A stretch of 22,314 nucleotides of DNA from Lentisphaeria bacterium (GTDB lineage Bacteria; Verrucomicrobiota; Lentisphaeria; Victivallales; UBA1829). The notes beneath the pieces were generated by a model. That model saw nothing but the letters and a program-made list of their open reading frames with translations, did no database searches and had not been told where the DNA came from. The position numbers and the translations under genes were made by a program. The DNA is taken from positions 1 to 22,314 of the forward strand of contig DPDG01000015.1 of assembly GCA_003526375.1 (NCBI GenBank). The letters are read 5' to 3'. How positions within the stretch are numbered: position 1 is the stretch's first letter; each line of letters begins with the position of its first letter. Of the stretch, positions 21,640 through 22,314 are shown piece by piece.

Positions 21640-22314
21640 ATGAATGCGGAAAATATCGAATTGAGAAAGAAATTGATCAGGAACTGCCACAGAATCGTAG
21701 TCAAAGCGGGGACGCGTCTTCTGACCGACCCTGAATCCCTGCCGGTCCTGATCGGGCAGATCAAAACGATCCGTGACGCGGGAAAACAGGTGATCCTCGT
21801 TTCCTCCGGCGCGGTCGGTATCGGAATGAAGATCCTGAAACTCAAAAAACGCCCGCGCAGGCTCTCCGAAGTCCAGGCGCTTGCGGCGCTGGGGCAGGGC
21901 AAGCTCATGGCGATGTATGAGGCGGAATGTGAGAAACTCGGTTTCCGCTGTGCCCAGATTCTTCTGACCGCGGATGACCTGCGTTCGCGCGAACGGCATC
22001 TCAATGCTCTGAACTGCATTGAAACTCTGCTTTCCCAGGATATTCTGCCGATCATCAATGAAAACGACCCCGTGTCCGTCGATGAACTCAAGTTCGGAGA
22101 CAACGACATTCTTGCCTCGCTGCTGGCGTCCATGACACGCGCGGATCTGACGATCATTCTTACCACGGTGGACGGACTCAAGAAGCCGAATGAAGACGGC
22201 ACTCTCGGAGACCGTATTTCCGTGGTGCGCGGCATTACCGACACACAGCGTGCGATGGCGACCGGAACCGATGACGGCAATATGTCGATCGGCGGGATGA
22301 CCTCCAAACTCAAA
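21640..22314 (+). CDS. proB: Glutamate 5-kinase, N-terminal part (runs off the right edge)
   Basis: 225 residues are visible. They match the amino-acid kinase fold of ProB: RIVVKAGTRLL, VSSGAVGIGM, AALGQGKLMAMYE, QILLTADDL, the substrate loop INENDPVSVDELKFGDND and TTVDGL, ending in GGMTSKLK. The enzyme phosphorylates L-glutamate to gamma-glutamyl phosphate, the first step of proline synthesis, in the cytoplasm. E. coli ProB is 367 residues, so the end of the kinase domain and any PUA domain lie beyond the window. The start MNAENIELRKKL has only a weak purine-rich ribosome site (GAATATGAG). A proA neighbour would be expected downstream but is not visible. Confidence 0.93.
   Translation, partial: MNAENIELRKKLIRNCHRIVVKAGTRLLTDPESLPVLIGQIKTIRDAGKQVILVSSGAVGIGMKILKLKKRPRRLSEVQALAALGQGKLMAMYEAECEKLGFRCAQILLTADDLRSRERHLNALNCIETLLSQDILPIINENDPVSVDELKFGDNDILASLLASMTRADLTIILTTVDGLKKPNEDGTLGDRISVVRGITDTQRAMATGTDDGNMSIGGMTSKLK

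Noticed and set aside
20881..21999. 372-codon minus-strand open frame across MarC and proB
   Set aside because: It overlaps MarC in another frame and extends antisense into proB; both have unmistakable family motifs.
1..22314. Insertion sequences, tRNA or rRNA genes, attachment sites
   Set aside because: No transposase or integrase motif, terminal inverted repeats with target duplications, cloverleaf or rRNA segment was seen on either strand.

Overview
The window looks like a chromosomal stretch from a Lentisphaerota bacterium, probably a Victivallis-like gut or sediment anaerobe. The basis is two genes with the N-terminal prepilin signature FTLIELLIVI followed by a C-terminal DGH-type (DUF1559-like) motif, a gene type hugely expanded in the PVC group. 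AraC regulators, glycoside hydrolases and a sodium:solute symporter lie in the same blocks. No 16S or other phylogenetic marker is complete here, so the assignment is inference.

Layout. 1-249 is the start of a GntR-type regulator running off the left edge, with a near-consensus promoter. 499-3522 is a minus-strand operon in the order Gfo/Idh/MocA oxidoreductase, AraC regulator, pseudopilin. The pseudopilin carries in-frame 24-bp tandem repeats ahead of its prepilin motif. Facing away from it across a 414-bp gap is a large SSS-family symporter whose leader contains a terminator-like hairpin. A plus-strand block follows (6441-13448): a GH78-like alpha-L-rhamnosidase homologue, an overlapping AraC regulator, a second pseudopilin and a secreted tandem beta-helix (pectate-lyase-3-like) protein. 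At 13573-15848 a PocR/AraC-type regulator faces away from an FAD-dependent oxidoreductase that ends in a strong terminator. On the minus strand at 15944-19922 are an acetyl-xylan-esterase-like alpha/beta hydrolase, with a perfect LacI-type palindrome inside its promoter, and a GH2 glycosidase. Divergent from the GH2 gene is an AraC regulator closely related to the one at 9248. The right end (MarC-family membrane protein, proB) looks like housekeeping sequence outside the locus.

Taken together, 499-20835 reads as a carbohydrate-utilisation region without SusC/SusD. It has a secreted beta-helix protein, an SSS transporter, cytoplasmic GH78-like, GH2 and esterase enzymes, sugar-type oxidoreductases, and four AraC-family regulators, plus the flanking GntR-type one. 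The likely substrate is a decorated plant or mucus polysaccharide containing rhamnose, uronic acid or galactose and acetyl groups; this is inferred from the enzyme families only. The most unusual points are the repeated AraC-pseudopilin gene pair, the repeat-extended prepilin leader, the altered catalytic motif of the GH78-like protein, and the LacI-type operator centred between the -35 and -10 boxes of the esterase gene.
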